Positions 52,401-62,392 of a stretch of DNA of 64,000 nt are shown here, in pieces. The position numbers were made by a program, and so were the translations under genes. The stretch comes from an uncultured beta proteobacterium (GTDB lineage Bacteria > Pseudomonadota > Gammaproteobacteria > Burkholderiales > SG8-41), in contig CAIZLW010000082.1 in the NCBI GenBank assembly GCA_903933915.1, positions 1 to 64,000 of the forward strand, given 5' to 3'. Each line of letters opens with the position of its first letter. Position 1 is the first letter of the stretch. The notes under the pieces are model-generated. The model saw only the letters and a list, made by a program, of their open reading frames with translations. It was not told where the DNA came from and searched no databases.

Positions 52401-53221
52401 TGGGCGAGTTGCGCGGCAAGACCGTATTCATCACCGGCGCCAGCCGCGGCATTGGCCGCGCCATCGCGCTGCGCTGCGCACGCGACGGTGCCAATATCGT
52501 CGTCACCGCAAAATCGGCGACACCGCAACCGAAGCTGCCGGGTACCATTCACACGGTGGCCGCCGAAGTGGCGGCGGCCGGCGGCAAGGCGCTGGCCATC
52601 CAGCTCGATGTGCGCGATGAGGCGGCGATTGCCGAGGCAGTACAGCAGGCCGCAGCGCATTTCGGCGGCATCGACATTCTGGTCAACAATGCCAGCGCGA
52701 TCCAGCTCACCGGCACCGCGGAGACGCCGGCAAAACGCTTCGACCTGATGTTTGGCGTTAACGTGCGCGGCACGTTTTTGTGTTCGCAGGCCTGCCTGCC
52801 GTTTCTGGCAAAGGCGGCGAACCCGCATATCCTCAACCTTGCGCCACCGCTGAGCATGAAAACGCAGTGGTTCCAGGGGCATGTTGCCTACACCATGGCG
52901 AAATACGGCATGAGCATGTGCACGCTGGGCATGTCCGCTGAATTCCGCGCGCAGGGCATCGCGGTCAATTCGCTGTGGCCGCGCACCACCATTGCCACAG
53001 CCGCCATCGAGATCAACTTCCCGCCGGCGGTCCTGAAGGCCAGCCGCAAACCCGATATCATGGCCGACGCGGCGCACGCGATTTTCCGGCGTGACAGCCG
53101 CAACGCCAGCGGCCATTTCTATATCGACGAAGCCGTGTTGCGCGAGGAGGGCATTACCAACTTTGAGTCTTACGCAGTGACTCCGGGAGGCCGGCTCCAG
53201 CCGGATTTGTTCCTCGACTGA
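52400..53221 (+). CDS. SDR-family oxidoreductase
   Basis: KTVFITGASRGIGRAIALRCARDGANIVVTAKS; NNASAIQL; YTMAKYG. Confidence 0.93.
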   Translation: MGELRGKTVFITGASRGIGRAIALRCARDGANIVVTAKSATPQPKLPGTIHTVAAEVAAAGGKALAIQLDVRDEAAIAEAVQQAAAHFGGIDILVNNASAIQLTGTAETPAKRFDLMFGVNVRGTFLCSQACLPFLAKAANPHILNLAPPLSMKTQWFQGHVAYTMAKYGMSMCTLGMSAEFRAQGIAVNSLWPRTTIATAAIEINFPPAVLKASRKPDIMADAAHAIFRRDSRNASGHFYIDEAVLREEGITNFESYAVTPGGRLQPDLFLD

Positions 53222-53240
53222 CTTGTCGCAGCTTGGAGTA

Positions 53241-53274
53241 TAAAAAATTAATAAAAACAAAGATTTATCTCATG
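53241..53274 (+). repeat. AT-rich dispersed element, copy F (5' leader of acyl-CoA synthetase)
   Basis: TAAAAAATTAATAAAAACAAAGATTTATCTCATG. Confidence 0.6.
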
Positions 53275-53282
53275 TCATTGCG

Positions 53283-55061
53283 ATGACGGACGCCGTCACG
53301 CTGGATGGCCTGTTCCGCGAGCGCGTGCGGCGCACGCCGGATCTGGTGGCCTACAAGGCCTACAACGAGCAACACCGCAACTGGCGCGACTACAGCTGGG
53401 CGCAGATCAATCGCCAGGTGGCGCGCTGGCAGGCGGCGCTCGAGAAGGACGGCCTGCAGCCCGGCGACCGCGTTGGGGTGATGCTGCGCAATTCGCCGGA
53501 GTGGGTGATGTTCGATCAGGCCGCACTGGGGCTGGGGCTGGTGGTGGTGCCGCTGTATACCCAGGACCGCGCCGAAAACGTCGCCTACATCGTCAACAAT
53601 TCAGAATGCAAAGTACTGCTGGTCGAAGGGGACGAGCAATGGCTGGCGCTGCACGATGTGGCGGGCGAGATGCGCACGGTGGTGCGTTTTCTGACCGTGA
53701 ACGCAGCGCAGTCTGCGCCCGGCGATGCGCGGCTGAAATGGATCGGCGAATGGCTGCCCGCTGACGGCGGTGCGACGCGCCACCTGAGCCGGCCCGGCAA
53801 TACCTTGGCGACCATTGTCTACACCTCCGGCACCACCGGGCGGCCCAAGGGCGTGATGCTGTCGCACGACAACATCCTGTCCAACACCGCTTCCGCACTG
53901 ACCGTGCTCGCCACCGGACACGATGACATTTTTATGTCGTTTCTGCCGCTGTCTCATACCTTCGAACGCACCTGCGGCTACTACCTGACCGTGATGTCCG
54001 GTTCGACGGTGGCCTACGCGCGCTCGATTCCGCAACTGGCCGAGGATTTGCAGACCGTGCGGCCGACCATGCTGGTTTCAGTGCCGCGCATCTACGAGCG
54101 CATCTGGGGCGCGATCCGCGCCAAACTCGAAGAAGGCCCGCCGCTGCGCAAAAAACTGTTTCTGCTTGCGGCGGACGTCGGTTATGCCCGCTTTGAACAT
54201 GCCCAGGGCCGCGCGCCGTGGCAGCTCTCGTTCCTGTTGTGGCCGCTGCTCAACAAACTGGTCGCGTCCAAGGTGCTGGCGCGTCTGGGCGGGCGACTGC
54301 GTTATGCGCTGTCCGGCGGCGCCGCATTGCCACCGGACATCTCGCGCCTGTTCATCGGGCTGGGCCTGCCGATCCTGCAGGGTTATGGCCTGACTGAAAC
54401 CAGCCCCATTGCCAGCGCCAACCGTCCCGAAAACAACATCCCCGCCAGCGTCGGCCAGCCGATACCCGGTGTAGAAGTGAAAATCGGCGACAAGAACGCG
54501 GTGATGATCAAGGGGCCCAACGTGATGATGGGCTACTGGAACAACGAGGAAGCCACGCGTGCGATGATCCAGGCCGACGGCTGGCTCAACTCCGGCGATA
54601 CCGGCCGCATCGGTGATCAGGGGCATTTGTTCATCACCGGGCGGCTGAAAGAGATCATCGTGCTGTCGAATGGCGAGAAAGTGCCGCCCAACGACATGGA
54701 AGCGGCGATCATGCGTGATCCGCTGTTCGAGCAGGTCATCCTCCTCGGTGAAGGCAAGCCGTTCCTGACGGTGATGGCCGTGCTCAACACTGACCGGTGG
54801 CGCAAGCTTGCCGGGACGACGGGTATTGATCCCCTTAACGACGCCTTGCTGCGAACCGAACACGCAGAACAACTGGTCCTGCATCGTGTGTCGGCGCAGA
54901 TCACCGAGTTTCCGGGTTACGCGCAGGTGCGCCGCGTGACGGCGACGCTGGAGCCGTGGACTGTGCAGAATGGCCTGATGACGCCGACGATGAAGTTGCG
55001 TCGCGCCAAAGTGCTGGAGAAATTCAATGCCGAAATCGATCAGATGTATGCCGGGCATTGA
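53283..55061 (+). CDS. Long-chain acyl-CoA synthetase (AMP-forming)
   Basis: IVYTSGTTGRPKGVMLSHDN; GYGLTETSPIASANR; GWLNSGDTGRIGDQGHLFITGRLKEIIVLSNGEKV. Confidence 0.95.
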   Translation: MTDAVTLDGLFRERVRRTPDLVAYKAYNEQHRNWRDYSWAQINRQVARWQAALEKDGLQPGDRVGVMLRNSPEWVMFDQAALGLGLVVVPLYTQDRAENVAYIVNNSECKVLLVEGDEQWLALHDVAGEMRTVVRFLTVNAAQSAPGDARLKWIGEWLPADGGATRHLSRPGNTLATIVYTSGTTGRPKGVMLSHDNILSNTASALTVLATGHDDIFMSFLPLSHTFERTCGYYLTVMSGSTVAYARSIPQLAEDLQTVRPTMLVSVPRIYERIWGAIRAKLEEGPPLRKKLFLLAADVGYARFEHAQGRAPWQLSFLLWPLLNKLVASKVLARLGGRLRYALSGGAALPPDISRLFIGLGLPILQGYGLTETSPIASANRPENNIPASVGQPIPGVEVKIGDKNAVMIKGPNVMMGYWNNEEATRAMIQADGWLNSGDTGRIGDQGHLFITGRLKEIIVLSNGEKVPPNDMEAAIMRDPLFEQVILLGEGKPFLTVMAVLNTDRWRKLAGTTGIDPLNDALLRTEHAEQLVLHRVSAQITEFPGYAQVRRVTATLEPWTVQNGLMTPTMKLRRAKVLEKFNAEIDQMYAGH

Positions 55062-55091
55062 CGGAGCAATTATCAACAATGGAATTCGAAC

Positions 55092-55520
55092 ATGACTGAA
55101 CAGCAGCAAACGGCGAGCGAGCGGCCTGAAACGACCACCCTGCCGGCAGGCAAGGATCCGATGCTGCGCGTCATCCCGATGCCGGCGGACGCCAACTACA
55201 CCGGCGACATCTTCGGCGGCTGGATCATGTCCCAGGTCGATCTCGCCGGCAGCGTTCCGGCGATGCGCCTGGCCAAAGGGCGCGTGGCGACCATCGCGGT
55301 GAACTCGTTTGTGTTCAAGCAACCGGTGTTTGTCGGGGATCTGGTCAGTTTTTATGCTGAAGTCATCAAGGTCGGCCGCACGTCGATCACGGTTGACGTC
55401 ACGGTGTATGCGCAGCGGCGAGCCGCACGCGAGGAATGCGTGCGGGTGACCGAGGCGGTGCTGACCTATGTTGCAGTGGACGCCAACCGGCGTCCACGTG
55501 TGGTATCGGAGCAACAGTAA
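55092..55520 (+). CDS. Hotdog-fold acyl-CoA thioesterase (YciA-like)
   Basis: RVIPMPADANYTGDIFGGWIMSQVDLAGSVPAMRLAKGRVATIAVNSFVFKQPV. Confidence 0.93.
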   Translation: MTEQQQTASERPETTTLPAGKDPMLRVIPMPADANYTGDIFGGWIMSQVDLAGSVPAMRLAKGRVATIAVNSFVFKQPVFVGDLVSFYAEVIKVGRTSITVDVTVYAQRRAAREECVRVTEAVLTYVAVDANRRPRVVSEQQ

Positions 55521-55650
55521 CCGCGCTTCTGCAGACGCACAATTTGCGCCGGGGTAAGATTGCCGCAAAATTGCAGCATTGAAATTGTAGTATTAGATTT
55601 TCAGCACTAAACTGAAACGATAATTAACGCAGTCCGGAGTGAGGGGGATC

Positions 55651-56916
55651 ATGGTCAAGTTGAACAAGCGTTTGTCTTCTGTGGCAGTGGCCATTGCGCT
55701 TGCCAGCATGGCGTCTACGGCAGGTGCTGGCGGTTTCGGCATCGGCACCCAAAGCGGCAGCGGCACCGGCAATGCCTTTGCCGGCGGCGCTGCGGTGGCC
55801 GATGATGCCAGCGTGGCATGGTCCAATCCGGCGGCGATGACAGCACTGCCTGCGGGCAAGCAGATCACCGGCGCTGCACACATTCTGGTGCCATCGTTCA
55901 AGTTCACCAACACCGGTTCGACCGGCGTGTATGCCGCACCTGGCACGGGCGAGGGTGGCGACGGCGGCAGCCTTGCAGTGGTGCCGAACTTTTACTATAC
56001 GATGGACATTGATCCGAAACTGCGTTTCGGTTTTGCCGTCAACGTCCCATTCGGTCTGTCAACCGAATGGGATCCGGGCTGGCGCGGCCAGATCGTCGCG
56101 CTGGAGTCGGCGATCAAGACCATCAACCTGAATCCTTCGCTCGCCTACAAGGTCAGCGACAAGGTGTCGATCGGTGGCGGTATCAGCCTGCAGAAAATTG
56201 AGGCCAAGCTGACGCGGTTCACGGGAGCGGGTGCTACCGGCAACGTCGCGATGGAAGCGGAGGACATTGGCTTCGGCTTCAATCTGGGCTACTTCATGCA
56301 GGCCACGCCATCCACTCGGATCGGTGCAACCTATCGTTCGCAGGTTGCCTACCACCTCGAAGGCACAGCGGTATTTTCAGGGCCGGCGGGTGCTGCGGCG
56401 AGCGGCAACGTTCGTGCTGACCTGAGAGTGCCGGATTCCACGTCGTTGAGCATTTTCAGTGCCATTGACTCGAAGTGGGAGGTCATGGCGGACATGACTT
56501 ATACCGGCTGGAGCAACGTCAAACGTCTGGATGTCGTCCGTACCTCGGGTCCTGCAGCAGGCGCTGTGCTGACCACCGAAGTGTTCAACTGGAAGGACAC
56601 CCTGCGCCTTGGCGTCGGCGCCAATTACAAGATGAACGACCAGACCAAACTGCGTTTCGGTCTTGCATTTGATCCGACGCCCAGCAACGATATCGATCGT
56701 ACGGCGCGTCTGCCCGACCAAGACCGCACCTGGGTGGCCTTTGGCGTGCAGTACAAGCCCACAAAAGAAGGTACGGTTGAGGTCGGTTACGCGCACGAGT
56801 TCGTGAAGGATTCAACGATCAGCGCAACACCACTGGCACCGGCAGGGGGGCGACTTAACGGCACATTCAACAGCAAAGCCGACATCCTGTCGGTGCAGTA
56901 CTCGCACCGCTTCTAA
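55651..56916 (+). CDS. fadL: Outer-membrane long-chain fatty acid transporter, FadL/OmpP1/TodX family
   Basis: GGFGIGTQSGSGTGNAFAGGAAVADDASVAWSNPAAMTALPAGKQ; beta-rich with C-terminal SVQYSHRF. Confidence 0.93.
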   Translation: MVKLNKRLSSVAVAIALASMASTAGAGGFGIGTQSGSGTGNAFAGGAAVADDASVAWSNPAAMTALPAGKQITGAAHILVPSFKFTNTGSTGVYAAPGTGEGGDGGSLAVVPNFYYTMDIDPKLRFGFAVNVPFGLSTEWDPGWRGQIVALESAIKTINLNPSLAYKVSDKVSIGGGISLQKIEAKLTRFTGAGATGNVAMEAEDIGFGFNLGYFMQATPSTRIGATYRSQVAYHLEGTAVFSGPAGAAASGNVRADLRVPDSTSLSIFSAIDSKWEVMADMTYTGWSNVKRLDVVRTSGPAAGAVLTTEVFNWKDTLRLGVGANYKMNDQTKLRFGLAFDPTPSNDIDRTARLPDQDRTWVAFGVQYKPTKEGTVEVGYAHEFVKDSTISATPLAPAGGRLNGTFNSKADILSVQYSHRF

Positions 56917-56934
56917 CGCAACGCAGCACGATGC

Positions 56935-56961
56935 GGGGCGGCCTGCGGGCCGCCCTTTTTT
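56935..56961 (+). terminator. Rho-independent terminator
   Basis: GGGCGGCC-tgcg-GGCCGCCCTTTTTT. Confidence 0.88.
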
Positions 56962-57032
56962 CGACCACTGCGCAGACGCGACGCACAGGATGCACGTGCT
57001 AGAATCGTTGCACGCATCAAGGAGCCCCATTC

Positions 57033-59522
57033 ATGTCCCAACCCCCCCTCGTGGTGCGCAAGGTCGCCGTTCTCGGCGCCGGCGTGATGGGTGCGCAGAT
57101 TGCCGCCCACCTGATCAATGCACGTGTCCCGGTCATGCTCTTCGAGTTGGCGGCGAAGGAGGGTGACCCCAACGGCAATGTGCTCAAGGCCATTGCCAAT
57201 CTGAAGAAGCTGGAGCCGTCGCCGCTGGCGACCAAAGACTGCGCCGACCAGATCGAGCCGGCCAATTACGACCAGCACCTTGAAGCACTGCGCGACTGCG
57301 ACATCGTCATCGAGGCGATTTCCGAACGCATGGACTGGAAGGCCGACCTCTACCGCAAGGTCGCGCCCTATCTTGGCGAACACACCATCTTCGCCAGCAA
57401 TACCTCGGGCCTGTCGATCAACCGCCTGGCGGCGTCTTTTCCCGAGCAGCAGCGTCCGCGTTTTTGCGGCGTGCATTTTTTCAACCCGCCGCGTTACATG
57501 CACCTGGTCGAACTCATCGCCTGCGACGGCACCGAGGCCGGCATTCTGGATGAACTGGAGCGCTTTCTCGTCACCACGCTGGGCAAGGGTGTGGTGCGCG
57601 CCAAGGACACGCCGAATTTCATCGCCAACCGCGTCGGCGTGTTTTCGATGCTGGCGACTATCCATCACGCCGAACGCCTGGGCATCGGCTTCGATACCGT
57701 CGATGCGCTCACCGGATCACTGATCGGGCGGCCGCGCAGCGCAACCTTCCGTACCGCCGACGTCGTCGGCCTCGATACCTTCGCCCATGTCGTGCACACC
57801 ATGCGCGACACCCTGCCGGATGACCCGTGGCACCAGTATTACGGCGTGCCGGCGTGGCTGCAGGCGCTGATCGACCAGGGCGCGCTGGGCCAGAAATCGC
57901 GCAAGGGCGTGTACCAGAAGGTCGGCCGCGACATCCACGTGCTCGATCTGAAGTCCGGCGCTTACCGCAACGCCGATGGCCAGGCCGACGAGGCTGTCGT
58001 CGAAATCCTCAAAAACAAAAACGTCGCCGAACGTTTCGCCCAGCTGCATGCCTCGACGCATCCGCAGGCGCAGTTCATCTGGTCGATTTTCCGCGACAGC
58101 TTCCATTACTGCGCGCTGCATCTCGCGTCGATTGCGCACAACGCGCGCGACCTTGATTTTGCGATCCGCTGGGGCTTCGGCTGGGATATCGGCCCGTTTG
58201 AAATCTGGCAGTCGGCCGGCTGGCGGCAGATCACTGACTGGATTGTTGAAGACATCGCCGCCGGCCGCACCATGGTCAATGCACCGTTGCCGGCCTGGGC
58301 GCTGAATCCCTCGCGTGCCGGTGTGCACCGGCCCGACGGTTCCTTTGCGCCGGTGCCGGATGCCTATCAGCCGCGCTCGGCGCTGCCGGTGTACCGCCGC
58401 CAGCCTTTCCCGGACAAGCTGGTGGGCGAGGAGCGGCGTTATGGCTCGACCATTTTTGAAACCGACGGCGTGCGCTGCTGGCACAACGGCGACGACATTG
58501 CCATTGTCAGTTTCAAAAGCCGCATGCACACCATCGGTGATGAGGTGCTGGAAGGTGTGCAGCAAGCCATTGCAGAAGCTGAACGCAATTACGCGGGGCT
58601 GGTGATCTGGCAGACCGAGGCGCCGTTTTCGGTCGGCGCCAACCTGAAAAAGACGCCCGCGGGCGGTGGCGAAAAACGCGCCGCGCCCACGGCGCTGGGC
58701 AAGCTGTTCAAAAACGTCAAACGTGAAGCCGAGTCACTGGCGCTGAAGGCGGCGCGGCAGATCGGTGTTGCCGATCAATTGATGGCCGGCAAGCTGGCTG
58801 AAGTCGAGCACCTCGTCGAACAGTTCCAGGTAACGACGCAGATGCTCAAGTACTCGATGGTGCCGACGGTGGCCGCTGTAGATGGTCTCGCGCTGGGCGG
58901 CGGCTGCGAGTTCATCATGCATTGCGACCGCGCGGTGGCGACACTGGAGAGCTATATTGGCCTCGTGGAAGTCGGCGTTGGCCTGTTGCCCGCCGGCGGC
59001 GGCTGCAAGGAGTTCGCGATGCGCGCTGCGGCGGAAGCCAAGGGCGGCGACATCTCACCCTTCCTGCAGAAATACTTCAAGGCGGTGGCGATGGCTGAAG
59101 TCAGTCGCAGCGCCGAACATGCGCGCGAGATCGGCTATCTGCGCCCGACCGACCGCGTGGTGATGAACCGTTTTGAATTGCTCGAAATCGCCAAATCCGA
59201 GGCGCGGGCGATGGCGGCAGCCGGTTACCGGCCGCCGATGCGCGCCAAGGCGATTCCGGTGCTGGGTCGCAGTGGCATCGCGACCATCCGCGCCTTTGTC
59301 GAGAATATGTATGCCGGCGGTTATATCTCCGAGCACGATCGACTGATTGCCGGCAAGGTCGCCACCATCATGTGCGGGGGCGATGTCGAGGCCGGCAGCC
59401 TGGTCGATGAGCAATGGCTGCTCGATCTCGAACTGCAGCATTTCATGGAACTGATGGCGACCGAAAAGACGCAGGCGCGCATCGAGCACATGCTTAAAAA
59501 CGGCAAACCCCTAAGGAATTGA
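57033..59522 (+). CDS. 3-hydroxyacyl-CoA dehydrogenase/enoyl-CoA hydratase (dehydrogenase domain first, FadN-like order)
   Basis: VAVLGAGVMGAQIAAHLINARVPVMLFE N-terminal; VAAVDGLALGGGCEFIMHCDRAVA crotonase motif toward the C-terminus. Confidence 0.94.
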   Translation: MSQPPLVVRKVAVLGAGVMGAQIAAHLINARVPVMLFELAAKEGDPNGNVLKAIANLKKLEPSPLATKDCADQIEPANYDQHLEALRDCDIVIEAISERMDWKADLYRKVAPYLGEHTIFASNTSGLSINRLAASFPEQQRPRFCGVHFFNPPRYMHLVELIACDGTEAGILDELERFLVTTLGKGVVRAKDTPNFIANRVGVFSMLATIHHAERLGIGFDTVDALTGSLIGRPRSATFRTADVVGLDTFAHVVHTMRDTLPDDPWHQYYGVPAWLQALIDQGALGQKSRKGVYQKVGRDIHVLDLKSGAYRNADGQADEAVVEILKNKNVAERFAQLHASTHPQAQFIWSIFRDSFHYCALHLASIAHNARDLDFAIRWGFGWDIGPFEIWQSAGWRQITDWIVEDIAAGRTMVNAPLPAWALNPSRAGVHRPDGSFAPVPDAYQPRSALPVYRRQPFPDKLVGEERRYGSTIFETDGVRCWHNGDDIAIVSFKSRMHTIGDEVLEGVQQAIAEAERNYAGLVIWQTEAPFSVGANLKKTPAGGGEKRAAPTALGKLFKNVKREAESLALKAARQIGVADQLMAGKLAEVEHLVEQFQVTTQMLKYSMVPTVAAVDGLALGGGCEFIMHCDRAVATLESYIGLVEVGVGLLPAGGGCKEFAMRAAAEAKGGDISPFLQKYFKAVAMAEVSRSAEHAREIGYLRPTDRVVMNRFELLEIAKSEARAMAAAGYRPPMRAKAIPVLGRSGIATIRAFVENMYAGGYISEHDRLIAGKVATIMCGGDVEAGSLVDEQWLLDLELQHFMELMATEKTQARIEHMLKNGKPLRN

Positions 59523-59537
59523 GATGAGGGAACTGAC

Positions 59538-60737
59538 ATGAGCAAATCCCTGCAGGACGCCTATATCGTCGCCGCAACCCGTTCTCCGGTGGGCAAGGCG
59601 CCGCGCGGCATGCTCAAAAACGTGCGGCCCGATGATCTGCTGGCGCATGTGCTGAAAAGCGCGGTGGCGCAGTGCCCGGGGCTGGATCTCAATGAAGTCG
59701 GCGATGTGATCGTCGGCTGTGCGATGCCGGAGGGCGAGCAGGGCATGAACGTCGCCCGCATTGGCCTGCTGCTCGCGGGTTTTCCCGACACTGTGCCGGG
59801 CATGACGCTTAATCGCTTCTGTTCATCGGGGCTGCAGGCCGTGGCCGATGCCGCTGCGCGCATCCGACTCGGCGAAGCCGATGTGATGATCGCTGCCGGC
59901 ACCGAGAGCATGAGCATGGTGCCGATGGGCGGCAACAAGCCGAGCTTCAGCCCTTCGGTGTTTGCCAGGAATGAAAACGTCGCCATCGCTTATGGCATGG
60001 GCATCACCGCCGAACGTGTGGCTGCGCAATGGAAAATCAGTCGTGAAGACCAGGACCTGTTTGCCGCGGAAAGTCACCGCCGTGCGGTATGGGCGACCGA
60101 TGGTGGCGAATTCAAAAACGAGATCACGCCGTACGACATCAATGACCGTCTGCCCGATCTGAAGACGCGGGAAATCACCGTCAAGACCCGGCGTGCTGAT
60201 CAGGACGAGGGTCCTCGCCGTGATACTTCCGTCGAAGCGCTGGCCAAACTGAAGCCGGCGTTCGCCGCCAAGGGCAGCGTCACCGCGGGTAACAGTTCGC
60301 AGATGTCGGATGGCGCGGGTGCCGTGGTGCTGATGAGCGAGGCTGCGGTGAAACGTTACAACCTCAAGCCACTGGGCCGCTTTGTCGGTTATGCGGTGGC
60401 GGGCGTGCCACCGGACGTGATGGGTATCGGTCCGGTGAAGGCCATCCCCAAGGTTTTGCAGCAGGCGGGGCTCAGCCAGTCACAGCTCGACTGGATCGAA
60501 CTCAATGAAGCCTTTGCCGCACAGTCGCTGGCAGTGATCCGCGAACTCGGGCTCGATCCGGCGAAGGTCAATCCGCTGGGCGGCGCGATTGCGCTGGGCC
60601 ATCCGTTGGGTGCGACCGGTGCGATCCGCGTCGCGACATTGCTGCACGGCCTGCGCCGTCACAACAAGAAATACGGCATGGTGACGATGTGCATCGGCAC
60701 CGGCATGGGTGCTGCAGGGGTGTTTGAATCCTTGTAA
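59538..60737 (+). CDS. fadA: Acetyl-CoA acyltransferase (thiolase)
   Basis: [69 protein letters not shown]. Confidence 0.96.
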   Translation: MSKSLQDAYIVAATRSPVGKAPRGMLKNVRPDDLLAHVLKSAVAQCPGLDLNEVGDVIVGCAMPEGEQGMNVARIGLLLAGFPDTVPGMTLNRFCSSGLQAVADAAARIRLGEADVMIAAGTESMSMVPMGGNKPSFSPSVFARNENVAIAYGMGITAERVAAQWKISREDQDLFAAESHRRAVWATDGGEFKNEITPYDINDRLPDLKTREITVKTRRADQDEGPRRDTSVEALAKLKPAFAAKGSVTAGNSSQMSDGAGAVVLMSEAAVKRYNLKPLGRFVGYAVAGVPPDVMGIGPVKAIPKVLQQAGLSQSQLDWIELNEAFAAQSLAVIRELGLDPAKVNPLGGAIALGHPLGATGAIRVATLLHGLRRHNKKYGMVTMCIGTGMGAAGVFESL

Positions 60738-60767
60738 AAAGTTATTTTAAAACAATAACTTATAAGG
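60736..60767 (+). repeat. AT-rich dispersed element, copy G (contains an 8-bp inverted repeat)
   Basis: AAAAAGTTATTTTAAAACAATAACTTATAAGG just after the thiolase stop; AAGTTATT/AATAACTT arms. Confidence 0.5.
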
Positions 60768-60796
60768 AATCCCCGCGTGGGGCGGGACTTTCGCGA

Positions 60797-62335
60797 TCAG
60801 GCTTTTTGATCCAGCGTCTTGCTGATCGGACCGGGGCGGTCAATGCCAAAGCCCTGGGCGTAATCAATCCCGGCTTCCTTCAGTGCCGCCAGCGTTTTGT
60901 CATCTTCGACAAATTCTGCGATGGTGTGCACGCCGAGTTTTTCGCAGACCCCGACGATGGCTTTGAGTTTGTTCATCATCATCGGCGTCTTGAACAGGTT
61001 CTGGATCAACACGCCGTCGATCTTGATGAAATCAACGGTCAGTCCGCTCAGGTGCGCAAACGACAGTTTGATGCTGCCGAAAGAGTCCACTGTAAAGCGG
61101 CACCCCACCGGTTTCAGCGCGGCGATAAAACTCGCGACGTTGTCATGGTGGGCGATGGTGTCGAGTTCGCCGATTTCGAAGCACAGTTGTGATGCCGGGA
61201 AACCGCTGCGTTGCAGTTCGGTGCGCACATAACGCGCGAACTCCATGTCGCCGACCGAACTCTCGGACAGATTGACGCAGTACATCGGGATGTCCCAGTC
61301 CGGATGGTGCCGCTTCTGTTGCATCGACCAGCCGAGCACGGTGCGGATCACCCAGCGGTCGATGTCTTCGGTGAGGCCGTAACGTTCCGCCACCGGTATG
61401 AATCCGCCGGGCGGCAGCAGGTTGTCTTCCTCTTCCTTGAGCCGGAGCAGGATTTCGTAGCAGCCGTGGTCAAAAGGTAGCGGCTTCAGCGGCAGGATTT
61501 TCTGCGCGAACAGGATGAATTCGTCGTGTTCAATCGCCCGGATCAGCTTGCTGCGCGGATCGTCACCGCCCATCAGGTGATCGCCGATGGCATGCAGATA
61601 CATGGTCTCGCCGGTGTCGCTGGTGATCGCGGCGTAAGGGTCGGCGTGCTTACCTTGGCTCTCGGTGCTGCCTTCGGCAGGGGTGGCCGACGCGGCCACC
61701 AGAGCGTTCATCGACAGCATCACCATGTAGAAGCCGAGCGGGTGGTCGGTGCCGGCGGGATGCGGCACATGTTTGACCCGGTAGTGTTCGCCGTTCGGCC
61801 AGTGGATATGGTATTCGACCTTGGTGCCGGTCAGTGCTTCCCGGCAATGCGGCAGGATTTCCATGTATTGCGAGCTGACAACATCGCGCAGCAACTGGTT
61901 CTCGATGCGCACCTCGGGGATGCGCGTCAGGGTTTTGGCGGCGGTGTTGTGCTCATGGATGCGCAGGTCGCGATCGACAAACATGATCGGCGAGGGCATC
62001 AGGTCGAAGACCATCCGCATGCGGGTGTCGGTAGCGCGCATGGCGTCTTCGGCGATCTTGCGCCGCGCGGCTTCGCGTTTGATATCCTCGCGTGCACGCT
62101 CCAGTTGCGTGGTGCGGCGGATGATCAGCCATTCCGCCTTGGATGCCTGGCTTGCCATCGACAGTACCGCGGCGAACAGGATGCCGCCGAGGAAGGCCAG
62201 CCACTGCAGGTCGAACAGCGTGAAGTAGATGGTCGCAATGACCATCAGGCCTAGCGTCAGCGTGAGCAGCACCGACAGCATGGTTTTCACCCGGCGCTTA
62301 CCAAGGAACAATGACAGTTTGAACAGGAATTTCAT
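60797..62335 (-). CDS. Membrane PAS-EAL domain protein
   Basis: Two N-terminal TM; PAS MRMVFDLMPSPIMFVDRDLRIHEHN; EAL-like YEILLRLKEEEDN, VNLSESS, FEIGELDTI, VDFIKIDGVLI. Confidence 0.85.
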   Translation of the reverse strand: MKFLFKLSLFLGKRRVKTMLSVLLTLTLGLMVIATIYFTLFDLQWLAFLGGILFAAVLSMASQASKAEWLIIRRTTQLERAREDIKREAARRKIAEDAMRATDTRMRMVFDLMPSPIMFVDRDLRIHEHNTAAKTLTRIPEVRIENQLLRDVVSSQYMEILPHCREALTGTKVEYHIHWPNGEHYRVKHVPHPAGTDHPLGFYMVMLSMNALVAASATPAEGSTESQGKHADPYAAITSDTGETMYLHAIGDHLMGGDDPRSKLIRAIEHDEFILFAQKILPLKPLPFDHGCYEILLRLKEEEDNLLPPGGFIPVAERYGLTEDIDRWVIRTVLGWSMQQKRHHPDWDIPMYCVNLSESSVGDMEFARYVRTELQRSGFPASQLCFEIGELDTIAHHDNVASFIAALKPVGCRFTVDSFGSIKLSFAHLSGLTVDFIKIDGVLIQNLFKTPMMMNKLKAIVGVCEKLGVHTIAEFVEDDKTLAALKEAGIDYAQGFGIDRPGPISKTLDQKA

Positions 62336-62392
62336 CCCGCCCCTGGCTCCATGTGCATGGGGCCGCCCGTGCCGCTGGCGGCCGTTGTTGCG

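Noticed and set aside
54078-55568. 496-aa minus-strand ORF
   Set aside because: Antisense to acyl-CoA synthetase and thioesterase genes.
58007-58024. CTCAAAAACAAAAACGTC in the hydroxyacyl-CoA dehydrogenase gene as an element copy
   Set aside because: Only a short A-rich run encoding LKNKNV, without the flanking consensus.
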